From assembly GCA_948144175.1 (NCBI GenBank), contig CANXME010000032.1:1699501-1763500 (forward strand): DNA of 64,000 nucleotides, in the 5' to 3' direction. Shown piece by piece: positions 53,341-62,987 of this stretch. The stretch comes from Closterium sp. NIES-65. Its lineage: Eukaryota; Streptophyta; Zygnematophyceae; Desmidiales; Closteriaceae. Position 1 is the first letter of the stretch; each line of letters opens with the position of its first letter. Both the position numbers and the translations under genes were made by a program. The notes beneath the pieces were generated by a model. The model saw only the letters and a list, made by a program, of their open reading frames with translations, was not told the origin of the DNA and made no database searches.

Positions 53341-54700
53341 GAGCATTATTCGGAAGTACCCCGCAATTTTCGCGGACGACCTCCCGGATGGCCTGCCCCC
53401 TCAGCGTCCAGAAGACCATCGGATCCAGCTGGAACCCGGCGCGCAACCTACTCTGCGGACGCAGTGGCGGCTCAGCCAACTAGAGCTCGACGAGCTGCGA
53501 AGCCAGCTGGATTACCTACTAGCCAAGGGATTCATACGGCCAAGCACGTCGCCGTTTTCAGCGCCGATAGTGTTCACGCCGAAGAAGGACGGGGGCCTAC
53601 GCATGTGCATCGATTATCGGGCGCTGAATCGGGTCACGATAAAGTCGCGTTACCCGATCCCTCGAACTGACGATCTGCTGGATCAACTTCGCAGAGCTCG
53701 TTATTTTTCGAAGATCGACTTGCGAGGAGGCTACCACAAAATTCGCGTGTTCGCCGACGACTGCCCGAAAACAGCTTTTCGTACACGCAACGGCAGTTAC
53801 GAATATACAGTGATGCCGTTCGGACTGACTAACGCGCCCTCGACATTCCAGCTAACCATGAACGGGATCTTCCAGGACATGCTAGAACAAAAGCCATTGT
53901 GTATCTCGACGACATCATGGTGTACAGCAAGAAGAAAGAAAGACATTTACGGGATTTGGAGGAGGTGTTCCGCCGTCTACACGAACATGGGCTGATTACA
54001 AAGGGGTTTAAGTGCGAGTTCCTGAAGTCAGAGTTGGGGTTTTTGGGGCACGTGGTTTCCGGTGACGGCATCAAAATTGACCCTCCTAAGGTGGACGCCA
54101 TCGTTAAATGGAAGCCGCCGACTAATATCCCTGAATTGCAGAGGTTTTTGGGATTTGTTAACTACGTTCGCCATTTTGTACCTAATATGGTAGGGATAAC
54201 CAAGCCACTGATCGACCTGCTGCACAAGGACACTCATTTTCGATGGGGGGAGAGGGAGCAGTCCGCCTTCGATGCACTCAAAAACATTCTGAGTTCACCC
54301 CCAGTACTCCGCCTCGCCGACCCATCTCGACCGTTCGAGGTCATCACGGACGCCAGCGATTCCGCCGTCGGCGCCGTCCTGTTACAGGACTTCGGCAAAG
54401 GACTGCAACCCGCCGCCAAATCACGCAAGATGCAGCCACCCGAGCGCAACTACCTGGTCCACGACAAAGAAATGTTGGCCATCGTCCACGCATTTGGTAT
54501 CTGGCGCTGCTACCTCACGAGAGCCGACGTGACAATCTGAACCGACCACAAATCGCTACAGTACATGCGCACGCAACCAACACTCAACCCGCGACAAATC
54601 CGGTGGTTGGACTACCTCGAGTCCAATTTTCGGTACACCATCACGTACAAGAAAGGCGCCAACAACATTGCTAACGCCCTCACCCGACGATCCATGCAGA
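53341..54700 (+). pseudogene. gypsy G reverse transcriptase-RNase H
   Basis: The connection [19 protein letters not shown] leads to [59 protein letters not shown] lesion near 53885 separates this from the catalytic [10 protein letters not shown] (about 53897-53925), GHVVSGDGIKIDPPKVDAI and FLGFVNYVRHF. RNase H: FEVITDASDSAVGAVLLQD, NYLVHDKEMLAIVHA, a TGA at 54538-54540 in front of TDHKSLQYM, then RWLDYLESNFRYTITYKKGANNIANALTRR. Confidence 0.92.
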
Positions 54701-55354
54701 ACGCGGCGGTACTAATCGCCCACACCAACCCGATGCTGACGGGACTATTCACCCACGGCTACAAGATTGACAGGTTTTTCAAGAATCAGCACCAACAGGC
54801 TGATACGGCAAAACTCTTCATCTCCACCGTCGTACGTCTACATGGGTTACCTTCGGCGATCATCAGCGATCGGGATCCGAAATTTATGTCAAAGTTCTCG
54901 CAGGAGACGTGGGCACAGTACGGGACCCGCCTACAGTTTTCGCTGTCATACCACCCACAGACCAACGGACAGACAGAACGGACAAATCAAATTATGGAGC
55001 ATCTGATTCGCACCAACTGCCCGGCCCTTCGCAAGTGGGAAGACTCACTGTCGATGCTGGAATTCGCGTACAACAACGCCCCTTCGGCCACGACTAAACA
55101 ATCGCCCTTCTACCTAAACTACGGGTTAGATCCCGTGGTACCCTCATCAACGACCCTGGACAACCCGGTACCACAATCGCAGCTGTTTGTCACGGAACTA
55201 CAAACAGCGCGCCAAAAGGCAGCTGACTTTCGTAAAGCAAATACCATGGCCAGCCGCCAGGCGGACAAGCATCGACGGGATTTACCCTTTCGAACAGGGC
55301 AAGTCGTCCTTTTGGACACCAAAAACCTACGACTGCCGCAGCCGACGAAATTAC
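54701..55354 (+). pseudogene. gypsy G integrase, internally deleted
   Basis: After RNase H the frame runs through MLTGLFTHGYKIDRFFKN directly into DTAKLFISTVVRLHGLPSAIISDRDPKFMSKF and YHPQTNGQTERTNQIMEHLIR. The HHCC zinc finger and the stretch with the first catalytic Asp are missing, while the second Asp and the Glu are present. The end (FRTGQVVLLDTKNLRLPQPTKLL) is cut at ATTAC by C4. Confidence 0.88.
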
Positions 55355-55481
55355 TGTGAAACAAGTAAACAGGAATGAATAACTAAGGAAAGATTCGGTA
55401 CAAATACAACCCTAGAAACCCTGTACCCCATATGTGCTACCCCACTATAGCCTACAGCAACTATGTCATATAAATCTGACA
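55355..55481 (-). repeat. C4 3' LTR
   Basis: 127 bp on minus TGTCAGATTTATATG...GTTTCACA, preceded by PPT CCTATGGGGGTG (55482-55493). Confidence 0.95.
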
Positions 55482-55694
55482 CACCCCCATAGGCAAAGTG
55501 GGGGAGAACAAGGGGTCACAAGACCAGTCAAGTAAAGCAAAGCAAAGCAAGCTCAGGGTGGATCACAACGTCACCACACAGTCCGAGCACAAGAGCAGGG
55601 CCAGAGGCCAGTTCACATGCAGGAGTACAGACATATATATATATAAAACTAGACAAGCAAGAGCAGGTATATATATGTCACAGTACAAGTAAAG

Positions 55695-57206
55695 TCAAGA
55701 GGAGAGCAAGTGAGGCAAGACAGGCACAAGACCCAGCTGGGTGCAGAGGCGCTGATGGTCACACGGCGCGAGTGCCTTGGTGAACACATCAGCAGTGTTG
55801 GCCTCAGAGGCCACGTACGCAAGCCGCAACTGTCCACGCTGCTGCAGCTCACGAACAAGGAAGTAGCGAAGAGCAATGTGCTTCGTTCTGTGCTCCAGAC
55901 GCTGCTCTCGACACAAGGCCAGCATGGCCTTGTTGTCTACGTACAGCACTGGAGGAGAACGAGGCGGCTCTCCAAGGTCAGTCAGCAGGTAGGTGAGCCA
56001 GCGAAGCTCCTGTGCATCCATGGCCCCAGCGTAGATCTCAGCCTCACAAGTGGAGCTGAGAACCGAAGACGAGCGAGTAGCCCGCCACGAGACAGAGCCG
56101 GAACCAAGACTGAAGGTGTAACCCTGTGACGACCGCTGCGTAGCCTGGTCGTCAGCCCAAGAAGCGTCCGCGTGCCCTGTAAGGACCACTGGACTCCGCC
56201 CTCCAAGCACTAGCCCCATGCCCGACGTACTGCACAGGTAGCGCAACACCCTCTTCGCTGCAGCCATGTGCTCTGGTCGGTGTCTCCCAGGAGCAACATA
56301 GCGTGCAAGAATGCTCAGAGGGTATGCAAGGTCAGGTCGTGTGCAGGTCATCAGGTACATGAGGCAGCCAACAAGCTCTGGGTACGGGCCACTCGGCTCT
56401 ACGGACTCATCCGAAGGCAGAGCTGAGAGCGAGTGGCGAGTAGACAGAGGAGTGGCCTGAGGCGAGGAGTACGTGAAGCCGAAGCGCTGAAGGACCTGCT
56501 GCACCATGTGTGACTGAGTCAAGGTAATGGTGCGGCGTGCTCTGTCCCGAGTGATCTGCAAGCCAAGGTAGCTGCGCAGTTCACCCAGGTCTGTGCACGT
56601 GTGTCTCTTCAGCAGCTCGGACTTCACGTAGGCGAGTCCAGCAGTGTCCGCTGTGGCAAAGACCAAGTCGTCGACGTACACGAGGATGTAGAACGGCGGC
56701 AGAGAAGTGTCGGTGCGCAGAAACAGCGACGGGTCAGCAGTAGGAGCGAACCCAAGAGCCGCAAGCGTAGTCCTCAGTGTGTCGTGCCACTCACGCGGTG
56801 CCTGGCGGAGACCGTAGACTGGCCGTCGGAGGCTCCACTGGGTGCCAGGAGGGAAAGTCCTTGTGAAGCCAGGTGGACGGCGCAGCCAGATCTCCTCGTG
56901 CAGGCTACCCTGCAGGAACGCAGTGCTGAAGTCGAGAGAGTGAAGCTCGTAGTCGCGCTGAGCGGCTATGTGCAGCAGCACCCGAAGAGTGGTCATCTTC
57001 GGGGTGGGAGAGAAGGTCTGAAAGTAGTCAACTCCCTGCCGCTGACTGAAGCCACGAGCAACGTACCGCGCGTTGAAGACAGGTGGAGAGCCCGGCGGCC
57101 GCTTCACCCTGAAGATCCACATGCCACTGAGGATGTTCGCCCCAGGAGGGGGAACTGCGTCAACGTAGGTGCCTGTGGACTTCCAGGAAGCCATCTCTGC
57201 ATCCAT
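55695..57206 (-). CDS. C4 reverse transcriptase-RNase H (intact 503-aa frame)
   Basis: Uninterrupted from MDAEMASWKSTGTYVDAVPPPGANIL to PVLPHLLSS. RT domain: FRVKRPPGSPPVFNARYVARGFSQRQGVDYF, KMTTLRVLLHIAAQ, SLDFSTAFLQGSLHEEIW, YGLRQAPREWHD, catalytic YVDDLVFATAD (residues ~175-185), RHTCTDLGELRSYLGL. RNase H: LTGHADASWADDQATQRSSQGYTF (first Asp), CEAEIYAGAMDAQELRW (Glu), YVDNKAMLALC (Asp), THREHR-like HRTKHIALRYFLVREL. The first residue is a Met inside the polyprotein; a TAG at 57219-57221 just upstream separates it from the linker. It could supply RT in trans only if expressed as part of a corrected polyprotein, which is unproven. Confidence 0.93.
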   Translation of the reverse strand: MDAEMASWKSTGTYVDAVPPPGANILSGMWIFRVKRPPGSPPVFNARYVARGFSQRQGVDYFQTFSPTPKMTTLRVLLHIAAQRDYELHSLDFSTAFLQGSLHEEIWLRRPPGFTRTFPPGTQWSLRRPVYGLRQAPREWHDTLRTTLAALGFAPTADPSLFLRTDTSLPPFYILVYVDDLVFATADTAGLAYVKSELLKRHTCTDLGELRSYLGLQITRDRARRTITLTQSHMVQQVLQRFGFTYSSPQATPLSTRHSLSALPSDESVEPSGPYPELVGCLMYLMTCTRPDLAYPLSILARYVAPGRHRPEHMAAAKRVLRYLCSTSGMGLVLGGRSPVVLTGHADASWADDQATQRSSQGYTFSLGSGSVSWRATRSSSVLSSTCEAEIYAGAMDAQELRWLTYLLTDLGEPPRSPPVLYVDNKAMLALCREQRLEHRTKHIALRYFLVRELQQRGQLRLAYVASEANTADVFTKALAPCDHQRLCTQLGLVPVLPHLLSS

Positions 57207-57218
57207 AGCTGCCTGCCA

Positions 57219-59675
57219 CTAAGACGAGTAGGGACCCTCTACGGCCTCCGCGTAAGAGCGCGGAGTCGGGATGTCTAGTGCATCCGGGTCTCCCTCAGGA
57301 GCAAGCAGTACAGACGCAAGATGAGGTGAAGCAGCAGCCAGACACTGTAACTCCTCCTGCCTGTCCTCTAGGACGTCCGTGCCAAGAGCACACTCACCCC
57401 CGACGGACGGAGGACAGACAGACGCAGACTCAGCAACAAGACTAGCAGCGTAGTCTAGACGACAGCGAGCAGCAAAGTCGACGAGCTCAGCGACAAGAGC
57501 AGACGCAGCAGTGGACTCAAAAGAGGGGTCAGTGACGACGGTAGCAAGCAGACGCGAGACAGTAGGACTGGCAGCACGAAGAGAGTCCGACTCCGGGTCG
57601 GCAAGGGCAGGAAGAGAGGACTCAGGAGGAGAAGGCAAAGGGGCACGCAGAGGAGCAGTGGACGGACGCAGAGACATCCGGTGCGTGCCAGGGACAGGAG
57701 GAGGACGCTGACGCGAACCGCGACCACTAGTGCGAGCAGCACGAACAGGCGACGCAGGACGAGACGCAGGCTCACGACACTCAGCAAGACCTCCAGTTGG
57801 ACCAGTGTAAGGAGAGGGAGCAGGCAGTGGAGAGGAAGGCTCCAACAGTGACTGTGACTGGACAGGCTGTGAACACTCTACCGGAGGAGAAAGACCAAGA
57901 ACTTGCTGCAGGAGCGGAACGAAGTACGGTCGAGGCCGCGCGGCAGCTCGAGACTCAGCAGGGACAGCACCAGCACCCTCAGCGACAGCACCAGCGCCAC
58001 CAACACCTCCAGCGGCAGGACCTCCAGCAGCACCAGTAGCAGAACCACCGCCGGGACAAACAGCAGTAGTCTCAGCACCAACACCCTCAGGAGCTCCTGC
58101 TCCAGGAGTACCCGCAGACCCAGTAGCTCCGGGACCGGCAGCACCAGCACCCTCGACGGTCGAAGAAGCTCCAGCTCCAGCAGCACGCCTCCAGCGGCGA
58201 GCAAACCACTCGCGCAGCTCCTGTGGAGAGAGGGGCTCCCGGCGAGACGCAGCAGCAGGAGAAACCCCAGGCTCAACAGCTCCAGACGTAGCACCCCCAG
58301 GCTCAGCATCTCCAGACTCAGTACCCCTAGGCTCAGCAGCTCTCGACCCAGCACCCCCAGACCCAGCACCCCCTAGCTCAGCAGCTCCAGGCACCGTACC
58401 CCCCGGCTCAGCACCCCCAGGCTCAGCACCCTCCGCAGTAGCACTCCCAGGCCCAGCACCCCCAGGCTCAGCACCCCCAGTAGCAGCACCTCCAGGCTCG
58501 GCACCCCCGCGCACAGCACCCCCAGAGTCAGCAACCCCAGGCTCAGCACCCGCAGCAGCACCAGAGTCACCAGTAACCTCGACCGGGTCAACTGCGTCTA
58601 CCTGGGACACACCTGAGGGGGCAGGAACCTGAGGGGGGAGGGGGTCTACCGGGGGGGGAACTGGCACAAGGAAGTCCGGCGGAGGGGGGAGGGAAGGAGT
58701 GCGGTAGGGGAAGAGACGGTAGAAGGGGACTGACTCGTCGAACGTGACGTCCTGGGAGGACAGAACACGACGAGAGGAGGGGTGGTAAAACTGCCACCCG
58801 GGAGCGTCTGTGGGGAAGCCAAGGAAGACACAGGGAGCAGCACGAGGGGACAGCTTGTCCGCAGACAAGTCGCGGACAAACGCCCGAGATCCCCAGACAC
58901 GGAACGCCGACGCATCGCCAACCTTCCCCGTCCACAGCAAAGCTGGGGAGGTCTCCGGTCGGGAGACTCTGGGCTGAAGGTTTATCTGATGCGCGGCGTA
59001 CCGAACCGCAAACGGCCACAGAAAATGGGGGGCAGCCGCATGAACCATGGACGTACGGGCGACGTCCATGACAATGCCGATGCGGCGCTCAGCAATCCCA
59101 TTCTGCTGTGGAGAGTCCGGAAGCGTGAAGGTCTGGCGGATGCCTCGTGCCCGACAGTAGGCTAGCAGAAGGCCAGAGGAGAACTCTCTGCCTCTGTCCG
59201 AATGCAGACGCAGAACAGGAAAGTCCGAGCCGAAGCTCCGCCTGAGCTGGAGACGAGCTGCGCGGATCCAGTCGATCAACACCTCAGGGATCTCACCCTT
59301 GCTGCGCAAGGGGAAGACTGTGGTGTAACGCGAGTAGTCGTCAACCACCAGCAGGAAGTAGCGCTCGTGACCCTGCCCACGGACGCGGGCTGGGCCCCAC
59401 ACGTCCATGTGAAGCGTCTGCATCGGGGCCTCCGTCGGAGGGAACGGGGAGGAGTGAGGGGTAGCCCGCAGGCGACCCTCGACACAGGGGACACAGGGAG
59501 GGCCAGGCCCCGGAGGAAGGGGGGGGAGGGACCGGGGAAGGCCAGAGACAAGAAGGCGAGAGGCCATGCCCCGGAGACGAGGCAGGGAGGGGTGACCCAT
59601 CCTGGAGGGTCTCGTGGGACAGGAGGCGACACGAGCAGGGGGCAGACTCAGGACCAGACCTGGACGCTGCAGCAA
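57219..59675 (-). pseudogene. C4 integrase and linker (818-aa frame)
   Basis: The frame enters after a short deletion has removed the first zinc His segment (LWHHRL): it reads PSRMGHPSLPRLRG and PCVPC, so the HHCC site is incomplete. The core is complete: LHMDVWGPARV, VVDDYSRYTTVF, LHSDRGREF, SPQQNGIAERRIGIVMDVARTS, then DLSADKLSPRAAPCVFLGF. Pentapeptide repeats (GGAEP/GGAGS) fill about 58200-58600. The approach to RT (LDYAASLVAESASVCPPSVGGECALGTDVLEDRQEELQCLAAASPHL) ends at TAG 57219-57221, in place of Gln in SSQWQ. Confidence 0.92.
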
Positions 59676-61637
59676 ACACCTGACCCGACGCAGCTACCTG
59701 ACCAGACGCAGGAGAAGGAGACGGAACAGTGAGTGTGTACAGGCTCGACCCTGGACCACGTGTGTATGTGGTCAGGTGTCGACCCGTGTCCGCGTCCGTG
59801 CAGTGGGTGACTCGTCGGCGTGCAGGGGTAAACTGGTCAACCCCTGCATCCTGTAGGTCAGCACCCGCCACCAAGTTCGTAGAGAACGAGGGGAGGTAGA
59901 GACCGGACAGGGCGCCAGACGGGACCGCAGGGCACGGCAGGACAGTGGAGTAGCGAGCCAGAACAGGACCCCCGGAGGGGTCTGCCAAGGAGACCGCCAC
60001 TGGCCGACTAAGCGGCGTGAGTGTGGTGCAGTCTCGAAAGAAGGAGCGAGACGCCCCGGAGTCAAGAGTGAAAGTGAGAGAGGGTGAAGTCGACACTGTA
60101 CCTGAGAGAGCAGACTCACTAGCACCAGAGGACTCAGACTCACTGGCACCTAGAGCAACAGCCTCACCAGCACCTGGAGCAGCAGCCTCAACAGCACCTA
60201 GAGCCGCAGTACCAATGCCCGGGTCGGGCGGGAAACACCGGTAACAGTCACCCTCCTCACTAATAGTCACAGCATACATAGCAGCAAGAATAGCATCAAA
60301 GTCAAGATCAAAGATAGCTACTCTAGCCCTAGACAGCTGGTCCCAGCGAGGGATCTCGGAGGCGTCAGGAAACTGGCGGCGCCAAGCGTCAGTCAGGCGG
60401 CCGAAGCAACGCTGGGCGGAGTGTGGACCACCACACTGCTCACCCGCACGGTCGCCAGTGCGCAGGACGTAAGTGCACGGACCAGTACCCCCACCCCGCT
60501 GACGCGCAGAGTACCACTCACGGAGCTGCTGCGGGGAGAGGGTCTCCTGACCACGCTGCTGCTGCTGGCGCTGACCACCACCGGAGCCACTCCTCCTCGG
60601 CGCGCCACGACCTCCGCCGCCTCCTCCGCCGCCGCCGCCACCACCTCCACCGCCACCGCCACTCCCACCGTCGCCGCCGCCACCGCCGCCTCCGCCTCCA
60701 CCCCCACTACCACCGCCGCTGCCGCCCCCGCCTCCACTGCCTCCGCCGACACCTCCACTCCCGCCACCCCTCCCGCTACCACCCTCACCTCCGCCGCTGC
60801 CTCTACCTCCGCCTCCACCGCCCCCGCTGCCTCCACCACCGCCCCTGCCCCCCTTGCTCTTGCCAGAGCGACGTCTCCCGCTGGGGGCAGACGCCGCTCC
60901 GACCGACTCAAAACCAACAAGGTCGGCCGTAGCAGCAGAGGCGACAGAGGGCAGGAGGGGGGAGGGGGAACACCCCTCAAAGATGGGGGCGCGCGGGTCA
61001 CCACGAGAGGCCCCTACAGCGAGAATGCTCTTCTCGGCTACGAGGAGGGACTTCTCGAGGATCTCGACAGTGAGAGTGGTGGGGCAGACTGCGAGTAGGT
61101 CGTCCCTGACTCCGCGAAGGGAGTCAGGGAGGCGGGTGACAATGTAGTAGAGAGTGAAGTACTGGGGGGGGGGGGTTCTTGGCGCAGAACTCAGCAGGAA
61201 GTGCAGCGCGGAAACGAGCGTCACTAGTGCGCAGGTGGGTAATGAGGTCGGCGACTGTGGCAAAAGCAGCAAGGTCGGGAAAGAGGTACGGTAGCATGAG
61301 GCGGCTCAGTGCAGCAGTGGCAGGGGTGGAGTAGCGTGCGATAACGGCGTCATACAAGGTCTTAGCACTCTTGTACGACCCAAAGTGCGCACGCTCAGCG
61401 GGAGGGAGGTGGCGACGCACAGCAAGACGTGCAGCAGCATTGCGTGTGGCCCACACTGAGCGAACAGTGGCATCCTCAGTAGCAGCAGGGGCGGGAGAGG
61501 CACCAGAAGTGAGATCAAAGAGAGAGAGTCCGTCAGCTCTGTCGCACTGTAGGAAAAGCAGTAGGTCGTCTACCCACACGTCAAAGTCAATGGCTCTGCC
61601 CTCAGCGTCAAAGGCGAGGACACTGGGGGGTAGCCAT
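59341..61637 (-). pseudogene. C4 gag, variant zinc motif and protease
   Basis: Start ATG at 61635-61637. A C-run indel within the first codons and a G-run at about 61162-61171 break the frame. Gag is readable as FDVWVDDLLLFLQCDRADG, VRSVWATRNAAARLAVRRHLP and SRLMLPYLFPDLAAF (frame 61579-61124), continuing in frame 61272-59341 (643 aa) with ILEKSLLVAEKSILAVGAS, a Gly-rich block (about 130 residues), CTYVLRTGDRAGEQC-GGPH-SAQRC, FGRLTDAWRRQFPDASEIPRW, protease LDSGASRSFFRDCTTL (about 60020-60070), and LPSFSTNLVAGADLQDAGV. It goes out of frame at the zinc-region deletion near 59600. Confidence 0.9.
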
Positions 61638-61689
61638 AACAGCAGTAGAGAGAGGGCAGTGCGCAGAGTAAAGCTCAGTGCTCACCAGA

Positions 61690-62540
61690 CAGGGCAGTGC
61701 AGGGAGGGCTCGGGCGGCTCGGGCGGCCCGGGCGGCTCGGGCGGCTCGGGCGGCTCGGGCGGCTCGGGCGGCTCGGGCGGCTCGGGCGGCTCGGGCGGCT
61801 CGATTGCTGGGCGGCTCGGGCGACTCGGCGGCTCGGGCGGCTCGGGCGGCTCGGGCGGCACTGCAGCTGGGGCGGCTCGGCTGCTGGGGCGGCTCGGCGG
61901 CTGGGGCGGCTCGGCTGCTGGGGCGGCTCTGCTGCTGGGGCGGCTCGGCCGGGAGATGCAGGGGCGGGGCCGTCAGGTGAAGCGGCGGGCCGCTGGGTGC
62001 AGCGGCGGGCCGTTTGGTGAAGCGGCGGGCCGCTGGGTGCAGCGGCGGGCCGTAGGGTGCAGCGGCGGGCCGGCAGGCGCAGCGGCGGGGCCGTCAGGTG
62101 AGGCGGCGGGCCGTAGGGTGCAGCGGCGGGCCGTAGGTTGCAGCGGCGGGCCGGCAGGTGCAGCGGCGGGGCCGTCAGGTGCAGCGGCGGGCCGGCAGGG
62201 CCGCGTCAGAGCAGGCGGCGGGGCCGCGACAGTGGAGGCGGCGGGGCCGCGTCAAGCAGGCGGCGGGGCCGCGTCAGTGGAGGCGGCGGGGCCGCGTCAA
62301 GCAGGCGGCAGGGCCGCGACGTAGCGGGCGGCAGGGCCGCGTTAGAGCCGGCGGCGGGGCCGCGTCAGTGGAGGCGGCGGGGCCGCGTCAAGCAGGCGGC
62401 GGGGCCGCGATCAGGAGGGGCAGCGGGGCCGCGAGGGAAATGGCGACCCGAGGGGTCGCTAAAAAAAAAAATGCGCGCCTCGGGGCGCGCTTCGGTGGGC
62501 CCTAAAAAAACGGTCCTTAGGAAGGACCCGCTCTATACCA
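61690..62540 (-). promoter_or_regulatory. C4 leader: primer site, hairpins, GGGCCCACC, G+C minisatellite
   Basis: Primer site TGGTATAGAGC (62530-62540, minus). Hairpin GGTCCTT-AGG-AAGGACC (62512-62528). GGTGGGCCC on plus (62494-62502). GCGCGCC-TCGG-GGCGCGC hairpin (62473-62490) next to an A11 run (62461-62471). Then minisatellites GGCGGGGCCGCGTCA (62090-62440) and GGCGGCTCG 9-mers (61700-61960). Confidence 0.8.
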
Positions 62541-62667
62541 TGTGAAACAAGTAAACAGGAATGAATGACTAAGGAAAGATTGGGTACAAATACAACCCTA
62601 GAAACCCTGTACCCCATATGTGCTACCCCACTATAGCCTACAGCAACTATGTCATATAAATCTGACA
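62541..62667 (-). repeat. C4 5' LTR
   Basis: 127 bp; two differences from the 3' copy. Confidence 0.95.
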
Positions 62668-62987
62668 ATTACGGCCCAGATACGTGGGACCATTTCGAAT
62701 CGTCCAGATGGTGACACCTATCATCACAAAGTTGTTTCAGCCCGACTACTGGAAGATACATGACGCGTTCCACGCTAGCCTGCTGCTCCACTATGAACAG
62801 CCGCAGTCGCCAGCTATCGCTTGGCCAACCATCGCGCCGACCACACGCCCCGTGGCGGAACCCACGCTCGAGCCTTGGAAGATTCTGAACCATCGCGTGG
62901 AGCTGACTGCCGCCAGCCGCTCGGTCAAATTCCTGCTTCGCTGGAAAGACCGCACAAGCGAGGACGACACGTATATCGCAGCTGACT
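62668..62987 (+). pseudogene. gypsy G integrase C-terminus with chromodomain
   Basis: Reads YVGPFRIVQMVTPIITKLFQPDYWKIHDAFHASLL (GPY/F-type module and following region), then WKILNHRVELTAASRSVKFLLRWKDRTSEDDTYIAA, matching the end of a chromodomain (xxILxxR...FLVKWKG...DSTWE...). Chromodomains target insertion to heterochromatin in related elements. Cut at 62988 by element I. Confidence 0.88.

Larger units (their letters stand above)
55355..62667 (-). mobile_element. copia element C4, best preserved in the window
   Basis: 127-bp LTRs (55355-55481, 62541-62667) differ at two positions. Target duplication ATTAC is at 55350-55354 and 62668-62672. The whole 7.3-kb copia order is present on minus: leader, gag, zinc-like motif, protease, integrase, linker, RT-RNase H, PPT. 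It sits in the gypsy integrase gene, which resumes at 62668. Confidence 0.97.
43819..62987 (+). mobile_element. Ty3/gypsy chromovirus G (host element, split by four insertions or truncations)
   Basis: Segments in order: LTR end and leader 43819-44536, gag 44537-44776 and 50185-51115, protease 51125-51770, RT-RNase H 53341-54700, integrase 54700-55354, and integrase end plus chromodomain 62668-62987. RT before integrase and a terminal chromodomain identify a chromovirus. The breaks hold F, H, C4 and I. The 3' LTR is outside the window. Confidence 0.88.

Noticed and set aside
22358..54540. TAG or TGA read through as sense codons (altered genetic code)
   Set aside because: The same elements also carry frameshifts, deletions and catalytic changes, and stops other than TAG occur, which fits decay better.
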